Shown piece by piece: positions 17,178 to 26,685 of a DNA stretch of 64,000 nucleotides. The notes beneath the pieces were generated by a model. It did no database searches. It had not been told where the DNA came from and saw only the letters and a list, made by a program, of their open reading frames with translations. Position 1 is the first letter of the stretch. Each line of letters starts with the position of its first letter. Source of the DNA: Burkholderia contaminans (lineage in GTDB: Bacteria; Pseudomonadota; Gammaproteobacteria; Burkholderiales; Burkholderiaceae); NCBI RefSeq assembly GCF_029633825.1, contig NZ_CP090641.1, forward strand, positions 2,418,001 to 2,482,000. Direction: 5' to 3'. A program made the translations under genes and the position numbers.

Positions 17178-18305
17178 ATGGTGCGAATGAAGGGTGGGAA
17201 GACGGGCGCCGCGTGCATGAGCGCGGCCATCGCGATGGTGTTCGCCGGCGCCGCGCACGCGCAGTCGACGGTGACGCTGTACGGGATCGTCGACGCGGGC
17301 GTGACCTACACGAACAACGCGAAGGGCCATGCGCTGTGGCAATTCACCGGCGGCAGCGAATCGGGCCCGCGCTGGGGCTTGATCGGCACCGAGGATCTCG
17401 GCGGCGGGCTGAAGGCGAACTTCCGCCTCGAGAACGGCTTCAACGTCGCGAACGGCGCGCTCGGGCAGGGTGGCCGGATGTTCGGGCGTTCGGCGTGGGT
17501 CGGCCTGAGCGGCGCGAACTGGGGCGCGGTGACGCTCGGCCGCCAGTACAACTCGACGCAGGACATCCTCGGCTCGCTTCAGATGAGCAGCTTCCTCGCG
17601 CAGTACTCGACGCACCCGTTCGACAACGACGACATCAACAACACGTTCCGCACCAACAACGCGGTGAAGTACGTGTCGCCGACGATCGCGGGCCTGCAGG
17701 CGAACCTCGTGTACGGCTTCTCGAACTCGACCGGCTTCGCGAACGACAACACCTGGAGCGCGGGCGTCACCTACGTGAACGGGCCGCTCAACGCGGGCGC
17801 CGCGTATGCACGCGTGAACCATCCGGCGGTCAGCACGAGCGGCGCGGTTGCTTCGGATAACTACTATCCGGCGTCCGCATCGGTGTTCGGCGCGAGCCTC
17901 GGCAACGCGATCCGCCAGCAGATCTGGGGCGCGGGCGGCAGCTACGCGATCGGGTCGGCCACCCTCGGCCTGCTGTACACGGGCTCGAACTTCGGGCAGG
18001 CGACGGGCGGCGCGCTGCGCTTCAACAACTACGAAGGCAGCCTGCGCTACCTGATCACGCCGGCGCTGATGGCCGCGGCCGGCTACACCTATACGCAGGT
18101 TGCGCGCGCCAGCGACAGCGGCCACTACCACCAGGTATCGGCCGGCGCGCAGTACCTGCTGTCCAAGCGCACCGACGTGTACGTAAACGGCTTCTACCAG
18201 AAGGCGTCGTCGGGTGTCGGCCGTGCGTGGATCGACGGGACCGACGGCCCGTCGTCGACGACGTCGCAGGTGGCGGTGGTGGTCGGCATCCGCCAGAAGT
18301 TCTGA
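17178..18305 (+). CDS. Outer-membrane general porin
   Basis: 375 residues. The start at 17178 follows GAGAGGAGAAG and gives a charged n-region and a signal peptide ending GAAHA-QS. The mature N-terminus STVTLYGIVDAGVTY, RWGLIGTEDLGGGLKANFRLENGFN and the C-terminal RQKF are typical Burkholderia porin motifs. It is followed closely by the DUF3311/symporter pair, forming a probable uptake and catabolism operon through to the amidohydrolase. Confidence 0.93.
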   Translation: MVRMKGGKTGAACMSAAIAMVFAGAAHAQSTVTLYGIVDAGVTYTNNAKGHALWQFTGGSESGPRWGLIGTEDLGGGLKANFRLENGFNVANGALGQGGRMFGRSAWVGLSGANWGAVTLGRQYNSTQDILGSLQMSSFLAQYSTHPFDNDDINNTFRTNNAVKYVSPTIAGLQANLVYGFSNSTGFANDNTWSAGVTYVNGPLNAGAAYARVNHPAVSTSGAVASDNYYPASASVFGASLGNAIRQQIWGAGGSYAIGSATLGLLYTGSNFGQATGGALRFNNYEGSLRYLITPALMAAAGYTYTQVARASDSGHYHQVSAGAQYLLSKRTDVYVNGFYQKASSGVGRAWIDGTDGPSSTTSQVAVVVGIRQKF

Positions 18306-18344
18306 TGTCCTGACGCGTTCGCGTGTCTTCCGGAGGAGACGGAA

Positions 18345-18566
18345 ATGAAACTCAAACTGTTGCTGGCGGCGTTGCCGTTCGTCGGGATGTATGCGGGCGG
18401 CTCGATCGCCGAGGTGCGGCCGCTGCTGTTCGGCCTGCCGTTCCTGCTCGTGTGGAACCTGATCTGGATGGCGGCGACCGCCGCGATCCTCGCGATCCTG
18501 TTCCATCTCGATGAACGCGACGAGCGCGACGCGGCCCGCGCCGGCCGCTCGGGAGACACGCGATGA
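18345..18566 (+). CDS. DUF3311 small membrane protein
   Basis: 73 residues with two membrane helices (LLLAALPFVGMYAG and LLFGLPFLLVWNLIWMAATAAILAILF) and a charged cytoplasmic tail. Proteins of this DUF3311 type are usually encoded just before an SSS-family symporter and are thought to be its small partner. A strong GGAGGAG precedes the ATG, and the stop overlaps the symporter start by four bases. Confidence 0.88.
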   Translation: MKLKLLLAALPFVGMYAGGSIAEVRPLLFGLPFLLVWNLIWMAATAAILAILFHLDERDERDAARAGRSGDTR

Positions 18567-20041
18567 ACGCATCGATCCTCATCATCGCGGCGTTCGCCGT
18601 GTTCGCGTTGGCGATCGGCGTGATGGCGCGCCGCGGCCGCAAGCTCACGCTCGAGCAGTGGGCGGTCGGCGGCCGCGGCTTCGGCTCGCTGCTCACGTTC
18701 CTGCTGATGGCCGGCGAAGCGTTCTCGACGTTCTCGTTCCTCGGTGCGAGCGGCTGGACCTACAGCAAGGGCGTGCCCGCGTTCTACATCCTGTCGTACG
18801 GCTGCCTCGCGTTCGTGATCGGCTACTGGATGCTGCCGGCGATCTGGCGTTACGCGAAGGCGCGCGGGCTCGTGTCGTTCGCCGACTACTTCGCGGCGAA
18901 GTACGACAGCCGGGCGATCGGCGTGCTGGTGTCGGTCGTCGCGGTGTTCGCAATGGTGTCGCTGCTGATGATCCAGTTGCGCGGGCTTGGCGTGATCGTG
19001 TCGGAGATGTCGTACGGGCTGATTCCGCAAGCGGCCGCGATCTGGATCGCCGCGACGCTGATGGCCGTGTACATGGTCGTGTCGGGCATCCACGGCTCGG
19101 CGAGCATCGCGATCTTCAAGGACGTGCTGATCCTCGCGATCGCGATCTTCCTCGGCCTGTACCTGCCGATGCATTACTACGGCGGCCTCGGCGCGATGTT
19201 CGCGAAGATCGACGCCGCGCATCCGGAACTGCTGCGCATGCCCGAGCATGGCTTCAACCTGAGCTGGTACAACTCGACGATCCTGCTCACGTCGCTCGGC
19301 TACTACCTGTACCCGCACGGTTTCACCGCGATCTACGTCGCGAAGGACGAGAGCGCGCTGCGCCGCAACGTGATCCTGATGCCGCTGTACCAGGTGCTGA
19401 TCGCGTTCCTGTTCCTCGTCGGCTTCGCGGCCGTGATGACCGTGCACGGGCTCGAAGGCGCGCAGGCCGATCTCGCGCTGCTGCGCCTCGTGAAGCAGAC
19501 GTTCCCCGCATGGTTCGTCGGCATCGTCGGCGGCACGGGCCTGCTGACCGCGCTGGTGCCGGGTTCGCTGATCATGCTGAACGCGTCGACGACGATCGCG
19601 CGCAACATCTACCGCGAAGGTTTCGCGCCGAACGCGACCGACCGCGAGGTGACGCGCGTTGCACGGATCGCGCTGCCGATCTTCACGCTGGTGGTCGTCT
19701 ACTTCGTGCTGCGCGGCGGCGCGACGTTCGTCACGCTCGCGATCTTCTCGTCGAGCCTGCTCACGCAGCTCGTGCCGATGCTCGCGTCGAGCTTCCTGAA
19801 GCGGCCGTTCGGCACGCGTGAAGGCGCGTTCGCGGGCATCGCAGCCGGCGCGATCGTGATCGCGATGACGAACTACTATGGCGTGACGCTCGCGTCGCTG
19901 TTCCCCGGCGCGTCGAACACGCTGACGTCGATCAACCCCGGGCTCGTCGCGCTCGCGGTGAATGCGGTGGTGTTCATCGTGATCAGCGCGGGGCAGCGCA
20001 GGCTGAAGGCGCGTATCGCGGCGCCGGCCGGGTCCGTGTGA
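18563..20041 (+). CDS. Sodium:solute symporter (SSS family)
   Basis: 492 residues with about 13 membrane helices. WAVGGRGFGSLLTFLLMAGEAFSTFSFLGASGW is the conserved helix 1-2 region of the SSS family, and the core continues with the LeuT-like repeats. With its DUF3311 partner it resembles the uncharacterised YhjB/YhjC pair of Bacillus. The amidohydrolase 56 bp downstream suggests that the imported compound is a nitrogen heterocycle or a related amide; that is inference. Confidence 0.92.
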   Translation: MNASILIIAAFAVFALAIGVMARRGRKLTLEQWAVGGRGFGSLLTFLLMAGEAFSTFSFLGASGWTYSKGVPAFYILSYGCLAFVIGYWMLPAIWRYAKARGLVSFADYFAAKYDSRAIGVLVSVVAVFAMVSLLMIQLRGLGVIVSEMSYGLIPQAAAIWIAATLMAVYMVVSGIHGSASIAIFKDVLILAIAIFLGLYLPMHYYGGLGAMFAKIDAAHPELLRMPEHGFNLSWYNSTILLTSLGYYLYPHGFTAIYVAKDESALRRNVILMPLYQVLIAFLFLVGFAAVMTVHGLEGAQADLALLRLVKQTFPAWFVGIVGGTGLLTALVPGSLIMLNASTTIARNIYREGFAPNATDREVTRVARIALPIFTLVVVYFVLRGGATFVTLAIFSSSLLTQLVPMLASSFLKRPFGTREGAFAGIAAGAIVIAMTNYYGVTLASLFPGASNTLTSINPGLVALAVNAVVFIVISAGQRRLKARIAAPAGSV

Positions 20042-20097
20042 CGGCGTGACGGCCGGAAGGCATTGAAATCAATCGAACGACAACAGGACACTGTGCG

Positions 20098-21570
20098 ATG
20101 ACTACCGAGGGCAATCAAGCGGACAACCGCGAAGCGATCGACACGCTGATCGCGAACGGCTGCGTGATCACGATGGACCCGCAGCGGCGCGTGATCGAGC
20201 GCGGCGCGGTTGCCGTGAGCGGCGATCGTATCGTCGCCGTGGGCGGCACCGATGAACTGCAGGCCCGCTACCGGGCCGCACGCACGATCGACGCGCGCCG
20301 CAAGGCCGTGCTGCCGGGCCTGATCGATGCGCATGCGCATGCGGGCCACGCGATGCTGCGCACGATCGGCGGCGCGGACGGCGACGCATGGTCGGCCGCG
20401 GCCGAGACGATCTACACGCGCGCATCCGACGAGGCATTCTGGGAAACCGAGTCGCACCTTGCCGCGCTCGAGCGGCTGAAGGCCGGCGTGACGACGGGCG
20501 TGTCGCTGCTTGGCGGCGGCAATTCAATCATGCGCGTCGACGATCCGGTCTATGCACGGCGCCATTGCGATGCGGTCGTGCGCACCGGTACGCGCTCGAT
20601 CGTCGCGGTCGGCCCGTCCCGACCGCCCGCGCCGCGTGCTTATACACGCCACACGCCGGACGGCAGCGACACGCGCGACATCGACTTCGACACGATGTAC
20701 GCAGTGTCAAAAAGCATCATCGACGAATGCCACGGCGATGCCGATGGCCGGATCCGCATCGCGCTCACGCTGCCCGTGTACGGGCCCGAGCACGACCCCG
20801 AACTCGCGCGGTACGAACACGACTTCCGCGACCAGGCCGCCCGTTACGGCGCGCTGGCGCGCGAGCGCGGGCTGACGTTCACGCAGGACGGCCACCGCGC
20901 GGGCACGCTCGCGTTCGCGCATCGCGAGCTCGGCCTGCTCGGCCCGACGTCATTCATGTCGCACAGCATCGACCTGACCGACGACGACATCGCGGCATGC
21001 GTCGAGACGGGCACCGCGATCGTTCATAACCCGAGCGCGATCATGTCGATCCTCGGTCGCTGCCCGGTGCCCGAGCTGATCGATGCGGGCGTGACGGTGG
21101 CGATCGCGTCGGACGGCGCGGCGCCCGATCGCGGCTACGACATGTTCCGCCATATGTGGCAGTGCATGCATTACCACCGCCGGCATTTCCGCGACCCGGA
21201 CGTGCTGCCGCACGGCAAGGTGCTGGAGATGGTGACGATCGACGCGGCGAAGGCGCTGTCGGTCGATCACGAAGTCGGTTCGCTCGAAGCCGGCAAGCTC
21301 GCCGACGTCATCCTCGTCGACCTGTTCCGGCCGCACATGATGCCGATGAACATGCCGGTGTATCGCGTGACGTGCTTCGCGAACGCGGCCGACGTGTGCA
21401 TGACGATGGTCGGCGGCAGGGTGCTGATGGAGGATCGGCGCGTGTTGTCGGTCGACGAGCGTGCGATTCTCGAGCGGGTGAACGAAGTCGCGGAAATCAC
21501 GATCGAGCGCAGCGGGTTGCGTCATTTGCTCGACGAGCCGAAGACGCTGTGGGGGCGCAGCCGCTATTGA
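20098..21570 (+). CDS. COG0402 amidohydrolase (SsnA/chlorohydrolase/deaminase type)
   Basis: 490 residues, metal-dependent TIM-barrel hydrolase flanked by a beta-sandwich (N-terminal ANGCVITMDPQ, C-terminal EAGKLADVILVDL). The first metal pair is His79 and His81 in LIDAHAHAGH. The strand-6 His is in FMSHSIDL and the strand-8 Asp in ASDGAAPD (about residue 340). The strand-5 segment, normally an H-x-x-E pair, instead reads FTQDGHRAG, so one metal ligand or the catalytic Glu is changed. Relatives deaminate or dechlorinate triazines, guanine, cytosine or S-adenosylhomocysteine. The substrate here is unknown and may be unusual. Confidence 0.88.
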   Translation: MTTEGNQADNREAIDTLIANGCVITMDPQRRVIERGAVAVSGDRIVAVGGTDELQARYRAARTIDARRKAVLPGLIDAHAHAGHAMLRTIGGADGDAWSAAAETIYTRASDEAFWETESHLAALERLKAGVTTGVSLLGGGNSIMRVDDPVYARRHCDAVVRTGTRSIVAVGPSRPPAPRAYTRHTPDGSDTRDIDFDTMYAVSKSIIDECHGDADGRIRIALTLPVYGPEHDPELARYEHDFRDQAARYGALARERGLTFTQDGHRAGTLAFAHRELGLLGPTSFMSHSIDLTDDDIAACVETGTAIVHNPSAIMSILGRCPVPELIDAGVTVAIASDGAAPDRGYDMFRHMWQCMHYHRRHFRDPDVLPHGKVLEMVTIDAAKALSVDHEVGSLEAGKLADVILVDLFRPHMMPMNMPVYRVTCFANAADVCMTMVGGRVLMEDRRVLSVDERAILERVNEVAEITIERSGLRHLLDEPKTLWGRSRY

Positions 21571-21654
21571 CTGACATAATTTGACACGACGGGCAGAACT
21601 CTTGTCGGTGTTGCGGCGACTAAGGAATCGCCACATTGACAGGAGTAGAGATAA

Positions 21655-22119
21655 ATGAACGCCAGGATTCCCCTCGCCGCTGCCGCGCTGATCCTTGCCC
21701 AGGCCGCATGGGCCGCGGGCCCCACGCCGACGAAAACCTGGACGATGAGCGCGATCCCCGGCGATCGCGCGGCGAGCGATGCGTTCGCCGCGATGAAGAA
21801 AGGGCACACGGTGCCTGCGTGGGCGACGAACGGCACCGAATCTCCGGGAACCACCGTCGTGTTCGGCGGGCACGACGTCTACGTGATGACCGCTTGCAAG
21901 CCGCACAGGTGCGGGTCGGAGCGCATCGCGGTGCTGTACGACCCGCAGAAGAAGGTCATGTACGGGGTGCTGTCGGTTGCCGGTCCGAAGGAGGGCGCCG
22001 AGAAGCTGACGTGGCTCAATATCGGCGGCGGTAACGAATCGATCGACGGACGGACGATTCTGTATGCGGCACTGACGGGCAGCCTCGAGAACCACCCGGA
22101 CGCGTTCAATTACAAGTGA
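21655..22119 (+). CDS. ivy: Ivy-family C-type lysozyme inhibitor
   Basis: 154 residues. The signal peptide ends AAWA, giving a periplasmic protein of about 134 residues. The CKPHRC hexapeptide at residues 81-86 is the disulfide-closed inhibitory loop of the Ivy family; its His inserts in the lysozyme active site. The length and the following IAVLYDPQKKVMYGVL strand fit the family. The ATG follows ACAGGAGTAGAGATAA. It protects peptidoglycan from host or predator lysozyme. It is monocistronic, with a strong intrinsic terminator downstream. Confidence 0.93.
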   Translation: MNARIPLAAAALILAQAAWAAGPTPTKTWTMSAIPGDRAASDAFAAMKKGHTVPAWATNGTESPGTTVVFGGHDVYVMTACKPHRCGSERIAVLYDPQKKVMYGVLSVAGPKEGAEKLTWLNIGGGNESIDGRTILYAALTGSLENHPDAFNYK

Positions 22120-22191
22120 CGCCGGCCGATTGACGGCCTTTCAGGCATCGATCGCCATCGCTGCACGAACGGGCCGGCCGAAGTGAAGCAG

Positions 22192-22229
22192 GGGCGTCGC
22201 GCGATCATGCGCGGCGCCCTTTTTCTTTT
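22192..22229 (+). terminator. Intrinsic terminator of ivy
   Basis: An 11-bp stem (22192-22202 with 22209-22219, one G-T pair) with the loop GATCAT is followed by TTTTTCTTTT. It is a textbook rho-independent terminator 72 bp past the ivy stop. Confidence 0.9.
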
Positions 22230-22264
22230 GCCGGCGAGGCGCGGTCGGCATGCAACTGCGAAGA

Positions 22265-22786
22265 TCAGCGACGGTAAATGAACTCCAGGTCGGTCGCTTC
22301 CCCTACCTTGAAATCGTACGTGCCGACCTTCCTGAAACCGGCTTTCTCGTAGAAGGCGATGGCCTTCGCGTTGCCGGACCACACGCCGAGCCACACCGGG
22401 CCGGGGCGCTCCGTGGCCAGATAGTCCAGTGCGGAATCGAACAACGCGCGCCCGGCGCCGGTCCCTTGCGTCCCGCGCCGAAGGTAGATCTGATGGATCT
22501 CCCCCGACCCGTCGGCCACCTCCGGGTGCGGGAGCTTGCACGGCCCCGCGTGCGCATACCCCACCAGCCGGCCGTCGTCGCTTTCGGCGACCCACGTGCG
22601 GCACTGGGGATCGTTGAGCTGGCCCGCGACCGTTTCCACCGAGTAGGCCTGGGTCTCGTACGCAGCCAGATCGTGCGGCGGGTAGTCGATATTGAATCCG
22701 TCTTGCAGAAAGGTTTCGCGGAACGTGTCGCGCTTCAGTTCGGCGAGCGGGATGGCATCGGAGGGCGTGGCAACGCGGATCAACAT
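22265..22786 (-). CDS. GNAT-family N-acetyltransferase
   Basis: 173 residues. The acetyl-CoA site is in IYLRRGTQGTGAGRALFDSALDYL (motif A, R/Q-x-x-G-x-G/A pattern), followed by VWSGNAKAIAFYEKAGFRKVGTYDF (motif B). MLIRVATPSDAIPLAELKRDTF is a normal GNAT N-terminus and sets the start at 22786. It faces ivy convergently; the ivy terminator separates them. Substrate unknown; relatives acetylate small amines or protein N-termini. Confidence 0.9.
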   Translation of the reverse strand: MLIRVATPSDAIPLAELKRDTFRETFLQDGFNIDYPPHDLAAYETQAYSVETVAGQLNDPQCRTWVAESDDGRLVGYAHAGPCKLPHPEVADGSGEIHQIYLRRGTQGTGAGRALFDSALDYLATERPGPVWLGVWSGNAKAIAFYEKAGFRKVGTYDFKVGEATDLEFIYRR

Positions 22787-22989
22787 GAAGGATGGCTGGG
22801 TTGGTGGGTCGGGCCGACAGTTTATCCCGGCTGACGACAGGCTTGCGAGCGCCTGGTCGATCTGCGTGCGAGCCGCGCCAGGGGCGTGTGCGCCGGAACC
22901 TGATCGACCGCAAGGCGATCGTGCCGATGCCGGTGGTTGACCGCCGACGGACATGCTAGGATTTCCGACAAACAACTTCGGAGACTGCC

Positions 22990-23373
22990 ATGCCGTTCAT
23001 CTGCGAAAACGTTGCATGCCGCGCCGTGCTGGCTCGCGGGCAGGTCAGGCCCCATCAAGAGGACTCCGGGTGGTGCTTCTACTGCCCGGACTGCAACACC
23101 CGGAACGAGTTGATGTATGTCGACGTGGCCGGCGGCGCCGTCGAGCTGGTTCAGCCGGAGCGGGCCAGCCCGCCGCACAAGGTGGTTGCGACGGCCCGAC
23201 CGCTGCAGGATGGCAAGTACGCGGCACAGTTGAGCGTTCAGCGGGCGCTCGCCGTGAAGGGAACGTACGCGGCCGAAGAACACTGGGATGAACTCGGTGT
23301 GTTCGGCGACGCGCAGGAAGCCGTCGCGCACGCGAAGTCGTTCGCAACCGACCTGCTGCAGCGAGCCGCGTAG
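22990..23373 (+). CDS. Hypothetical protein with N-terminal zinc-ribbon-like Cys set
   Basis: 127 residues, family not recognised. Cys at 5, 10, 29, 32 and 35 (ICENVAC then CFYCPDC) could bind zinc or an iron-sulfur centre. The second half has EHWDELGVFGDAQEAVAHAKSFATDLLQ, a short helical region. The ATG follows CGGAGACTGCC. It has its own promoter region divergent from the GNAT gene and ends just before a hairpin at 23398. Confidence 0.7.
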   Translation: MPFICENVACRAVLARGQVRPHQEDSGWCFYCPDCNTRNELMYVDVAGGAVELVQPERASPPHKVVATARPLQDGKYAAQLSVQRALAVKGTYAAEEHWDELGVFGDAQEAVAHAKSFATDLLQRAA

Positions 23374-23397
23374 TCTAAATCATTCGGTCAACGAAGA

Positions 23398-23429
23398 AGC
23401 GGTGTCGCGCACGCATGCGTGACACCGCT
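23398..23429. terminator. Bidirectional hairpin between convergent genes
   Basis: AGCGGTGTC and GACACCGCT form a perfect 9-bp stem enclosing the palindrome ACGCATGCGT. It lies between the convergent zinc-ribbon and amino-acid-binding-protein genes. Short pyrimidine-rich tails follow on both strands. Confidence 0.6.
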
Positions 23430-23451
23430 TTGCGCTGTCCGTTCTCGCCCG

Positions 23452-24222
23452 TCAGTTGTAGATGTCGAACGAGAAATACTTCTTCGCGATCCGCTGGTAC
23501 GTCCCGTCCTGGATCAGGCTCGCAAGCGCCTGGTTGATCTGCGTGCGCAGCGCGTCGTCGTCCTTGCGCACGCCGATCGCCGAACCGACGCCGAGCGTCT
23601 TCGGGTCATGCAGCGGCGGCCCCGCGAATTCGAAGTTCGCGCCCTTCGCGGTTTTCAGGAAACCGAGGTCGGCCTGCACCGACGATTGCAGCGACGCATC
23701 GAGCCGCCCCGACAGCAGGTCCTGGTAGACGAGATCCTGCGTCTGGTACGTGCGGACGATCACGCCCTTCGGCTCCCAGTACGTGCGCGCATAGGTTTCC
23801 TGCGTCGAACCCTGCTCGACGCCGACGCTCTTGCGCTGCAGCGATTCGGGCGTCGGCTGCAGGTTCGAGCCGCGCCGCGCGACGAGCCGGGGCGGCACGT
23901 TGTTGATCTTGTCCGTGAACGCGATCTGCGCGAGGCGCTTCTCGGTCACGCTCATGGACGACAGCACGCCGTCGAACTTGCGCGCCTTCAGCGCGGGGAT
24001 CATCCCGTCGAACGCGTTCTCGACCCACACGCAGCGCACCTTCATCCGTTCGCAGATCGCGTTGCCGAGATCGATGTCGAAGCCGACGAGCTTGCCGTCG
24101 GGCGCGAGCGATTCGAACGGCGCATAGCTGGGGTCGACGCCGAGGCGCAGCACCGCCGGGTCTTTCGCGGCGGCGGCGCCGGCCGTCAGCGCGAGCGCGA
24201 CGGCCAGCACGAGTTTTTTCAT
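23452..24222 (-). CDS. Periplasmic amino-acid-binding protein (ArgT/HisJ type)
   Basis: 256 residues, extracellular solute-binding family 3. The signal peptide KKLVLAVALALTAGAAAA-KD is followed by LRLGVDPSYAPFESLAPDGKLVGFDIDLGNAICERM, the diagnostic family stretch. Later motifs are DGMIPALKARKFDGVLSSMSVT and GSTQETYA. The family binds Lys, Arg, ornithine or His. There are no ABC permease or ATPase genes beside it, so it either works with a transporter encoded elsewhere or is an orphan receptor. Confidence 0.92.
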   Translation of the reverse strand: MKKLVLAVALALTAGAAAAKDPAVLRLGVDPSYAPFESLAPDGKLVGFDIDLGNAICERMKVRCVWVENAFDGMIPALKARKFDGVLSSMSVTEKRLAQIAFTDKINNVPPRLVARRGSNLQPTPESLQRKSVGVEQGSTQETYARTYWEPKGVIVRTYQTQDLVYQDLLSGRLDASLQSSVQADLGFLKTAKGANFEFAGPPLHDPKTLGVGSAIGVRKDDDALRTQINQALASLIQDGTYQRIAKKYFSFDIYN

Positions 24223-24365
24223 GTCTGTCTCCAATACCGATTGATCGTGTTTGTCTTGAAGCGAACCAGCGGCCGTCGGGCGTGACTGCCCGCGCCCGGC
24301 CATGCGCGGGCGGCTGGACGTTGCGCCGGAAGCGATCGGCGAAACGTCCGGATTCGAAGGGGGCG

Positions 24366-25595
24366 TTAGCGGGCGGCGCCGGTGATGCGCACCATGCCGT
24401 GCCGGTAGCCGGCGGGCGCGAACGCGGCGTTCAGGGCTGCCATCGCGGCGATCACGCCGAGATGGATCCACCACGCGATCGCGAAGCCGCCGCCCGCGTC
24501 GCGCAGCCAGCCGATCAGCCAGGGGCTTGCCGCGACGGTCAGGAAGCCGATGCCCTGCACGAACGCGGCGAGCGCGCCGGCGAGCCGCGCATCGGGCAGG
24601 TGGTCGAGCGTGACGATCAGGCTCATCGAGAAGAAGCCGCCGAGACCGAGGCCGACGCTCGCGACCCAGAACCACGGCGCGAGCGCGGGCAGCGTCGCGA
24701 ACCCGATGAAGCCGGCCGCCTGCAGCGCGAGCGTGAGCCACAGCACGGCGCGGCGGTCGGGCGAGCGTTTTGCGAGCATCGGCATCGCGAGCGCGCCGAT
24801 CGCCTGGAACAGTGCCATCCACGCGAGCAGGTTGCCGCTCGCTTGCGGACTCATCCCGATGCTGTGGTAGAACGCGGGCAACCACGCGACGAGGCTGGCG
24901 TAGCCGCTGTTGCTGAGCCCGAAGAACAGCGCGAGCAGCCACGCGCGCGGAACGCGGGCGAACGCGGTGAGCGGAACCGATACGGCCGTCGCGCGCACGG
25001 CGTCGCGCGGCGCCTTCGCCCGCCACAGCGCGAGCGTGACGAGCGCCGGTACGGCCCACACGGCGAGCGCGAGATGCCAGCCGCCATGCGCGGCGAGCCA
25101 CGGGCTCGCGACCGCGCCGAATGCGCCGCCGCCGACCAGCGCGGCCGAATAGAGGCCCATCGCGAGCGGCAGCCGGTCGACGAACCAGCGTTTGGCGAGG
25201 CCGGGTACGAGCGCACGGATCACGGCGACACCGGCGCCCGCGACGATCGCGGTGCCGATCAGGCCGGTGCTGCCGCCGGTCCACAGGCGCGCGGTGCAGC
25301 CGGCCGCGATCAGCGCCAGCGCGACTGTCAGCGCGCGCTGCTCGCCAACGCGCCGCGCGAGCCCGACGCCGACCCCGGCGACGACACCCATCAGCACGAA
25401 CGGCAGCGTGGTCAGCAGCGCGGCCGCGCGAAAGCCGAGGCCCGTGTCGGCGCGTACGACGTCGAGCACGGGGCCGAACGCGGTCAGGAACGGGCGCAGG
25501 TTGAGGCCGGCCAGCACCAGCAGCGCGAGCGCGCCATAGGACACGGAAGCCGCATGCGGGCGGTGGACGGCTTGCGCGGTGCCGGGGTCGGACAT
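24366..25595 (-). CDS. CynX/NimT-family MFS transporter
   Basis: 409 residues with 12 membrane helices. LVLAGLNLRPFLTAFGPVL near the N-terminus is the signature of CynX/NimT carriers (cyanate and 2-nitroimidazole families), as is GLSNSGYASLVAWLPAFYHSIG. It may run with the binding-protein gene, which is 143 bp downstream, but no overlap suggests an operon. Substrate unknown. Confidence 0.9.
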   Translation of the reverse strand: MSDPGTAQAVHRPHAASVSYGALALLVLAGLNLRPFLTAFGPVLDVVRADTGLGFRAAALLTTLPFVLMGVVAGVGVGLARRVGEQRALTVALALIAAGCTARLWTGGSTGLIGTAIVAGAGVAVIRALVPGLAKRWFVDRLPLAMGLYSAALVGGGAFGAVASPWLAAHGGWHLALAVWAVPALVTLALWRAKAPRDAVRATAVSVPLTAFARVPRAWLLALFFGLSNSGYASLVAWLPAFYHSIGMSPQASGNLLAWMALFQAIGALAMPMLAKRSPDRRAVLWLTLALQAAGFIGFATLPALAPWFWVASVGLGLGGFFSMSLIVTLDHLPDARLAGALAAFVQGIGFLTVAASPWLIGWLRDAGGGFAIAWWIHLGVIAAMAALNAAFAPAGYRHGMVRITGAAR

Positions 25596-25801
25596 CGGGA
25601 TGCTCCAGGGAGGGGCCGGTGGCCCTGAGATGCGATGCCGAAAGGGTAAGCGCGCGCTGCGCCAGGTGAAAATTAAATATTCGACTGGGAATCAGTGCGA
25701 AATGTGATGGGGCGGAGCGGGGCGACGGGGACGGATGGGGGCCGCCGGCGGTGGCGGGCGATACGGCGTGACGGCATCTTCGTCAGATGAAACACGCACC
25801 G

Positions 25802-26659
25802 TCACGCGACGGGCATCTGCTCGGCCAGCGCTTGCGCGCGCGCGGCCACCAGCGTCCGGACGAGCGCGCGATCGGCCGCCGTTTCCGGCGTAAAGATCAC
25901 GAGCGTCTGGTCGGGCCGGCCGCTGACTGCGAACGCCGAGTATTCGAGCGCGATGCGCCCGACGGCAGGATGGTGGATCTCCTTGGTCCCTTCTTCGTGC
26001 GAGCGGACATCGTGGTCGCGCCACAGCGCGTCGAATTCCGCGCTCGCCGCGCGCATCTCGTCGACGAATGCCTGAACGGCCTGCGTCGCACCGCCGCGCG
26101 CGACGTCGGCGCGAAACGCGCCCACCGCGAACCGCGCGACGCGTTCCCAGTTCGCCTGCACGCGGCGCACGTGCGGATCGACGAAGATGAGCCGCAGGAT
26201 GTTGCGCCGCTCCGGCGACAGCGCGGTGTAGTCGGTCAGCGTTGCCGCTGCCGCGTCGTTCCACGCGACGACGTCCCACGTCGCCGAGCGTACGATCGCG
26301 GGGCTCGCGTCGAGCGAATCGAGCACGTGCTGCACGCGCGGCGACACATGGTCGGCTGCGTGATAGCGCACTTCCGGCAGGTGGCCGACGCCGATCAGGA
26401 ACAGGTGCTCGCGCTCGGCATCGTTCAGCAGCAGCGCGCGGGCGAGCCGGTCGAGCACGTCGGCCGACGGCGCACCGCCGCGCCCCTGTTCGAGCCACGT
26501 GTACCACGCGGTGCTCACGTGCGCGCGCTGGGCGACTTCCTCGCGCCGCAGGCCCGGCGTGCGGCGGCGCGTGGCCGGCAGGCCGAGCGCGGCCGGGTCG
26601 AGTTTTTCACGGCGGGCCCGAAGGTATGCGCCGAGCAGGTTGTCAGGGGCGTCAGCCAT
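25802..26659 (-). CDS. XRE-type regulator with MmyB-like ligand domain
   Basis: 285 residues. An N-terminal helix-turn-helix ([25 protein letters not shown]) is followed by the MmyB-like PAS-related ligand domain ([32 protein letters not shown]). Family members bind fatty-acid-like ligands and usually repress an adjacent reductase. Here the divergent neighbour is an SDR-type reductase, with a perfect palindrome in the 96-bp gap. Confidence 0.92.
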   Translation of the reverse strand: MADAPDNLLGAYLRARREKLDPAALGLPATRRRTPGLRREEVAQRAHVSTAWYTWLEQGRGGAPSADVLDRLARALLLNDAEREHLFLIGVGHLPEVRYHAADHVSPRVQHVLDSLDASPAIVRSATWDVVAWNDAAAATLTDYTALSPERRNILRLIFVDPHVRRVQANWERVARFAVGAFRADVARGGATQAVQAFVDEMRAASAEFDALWRDHDVRSHEEGTKEIHHPAVGRIALEYSAFAVSGRPDQTLVIFTPETAADRALVRTLVAARAQALAEQMPVA

Positions 26660-26673
26660 AGCCTGTTAGTTCG

Positions 26674-26685
26674 TTTACCGGTAAA
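26674..26685. promoter_or_regulatory. Perfect palindrome between the MmyB regulator and reductase
   Basis: TTTACCGGTAAA is a 12-bp perfect palindrome 15 bp from the regulator start and about 70 bp from the reductase start. It is the likely operator of the XRE/MmyB protein. Confidence 0.55.
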
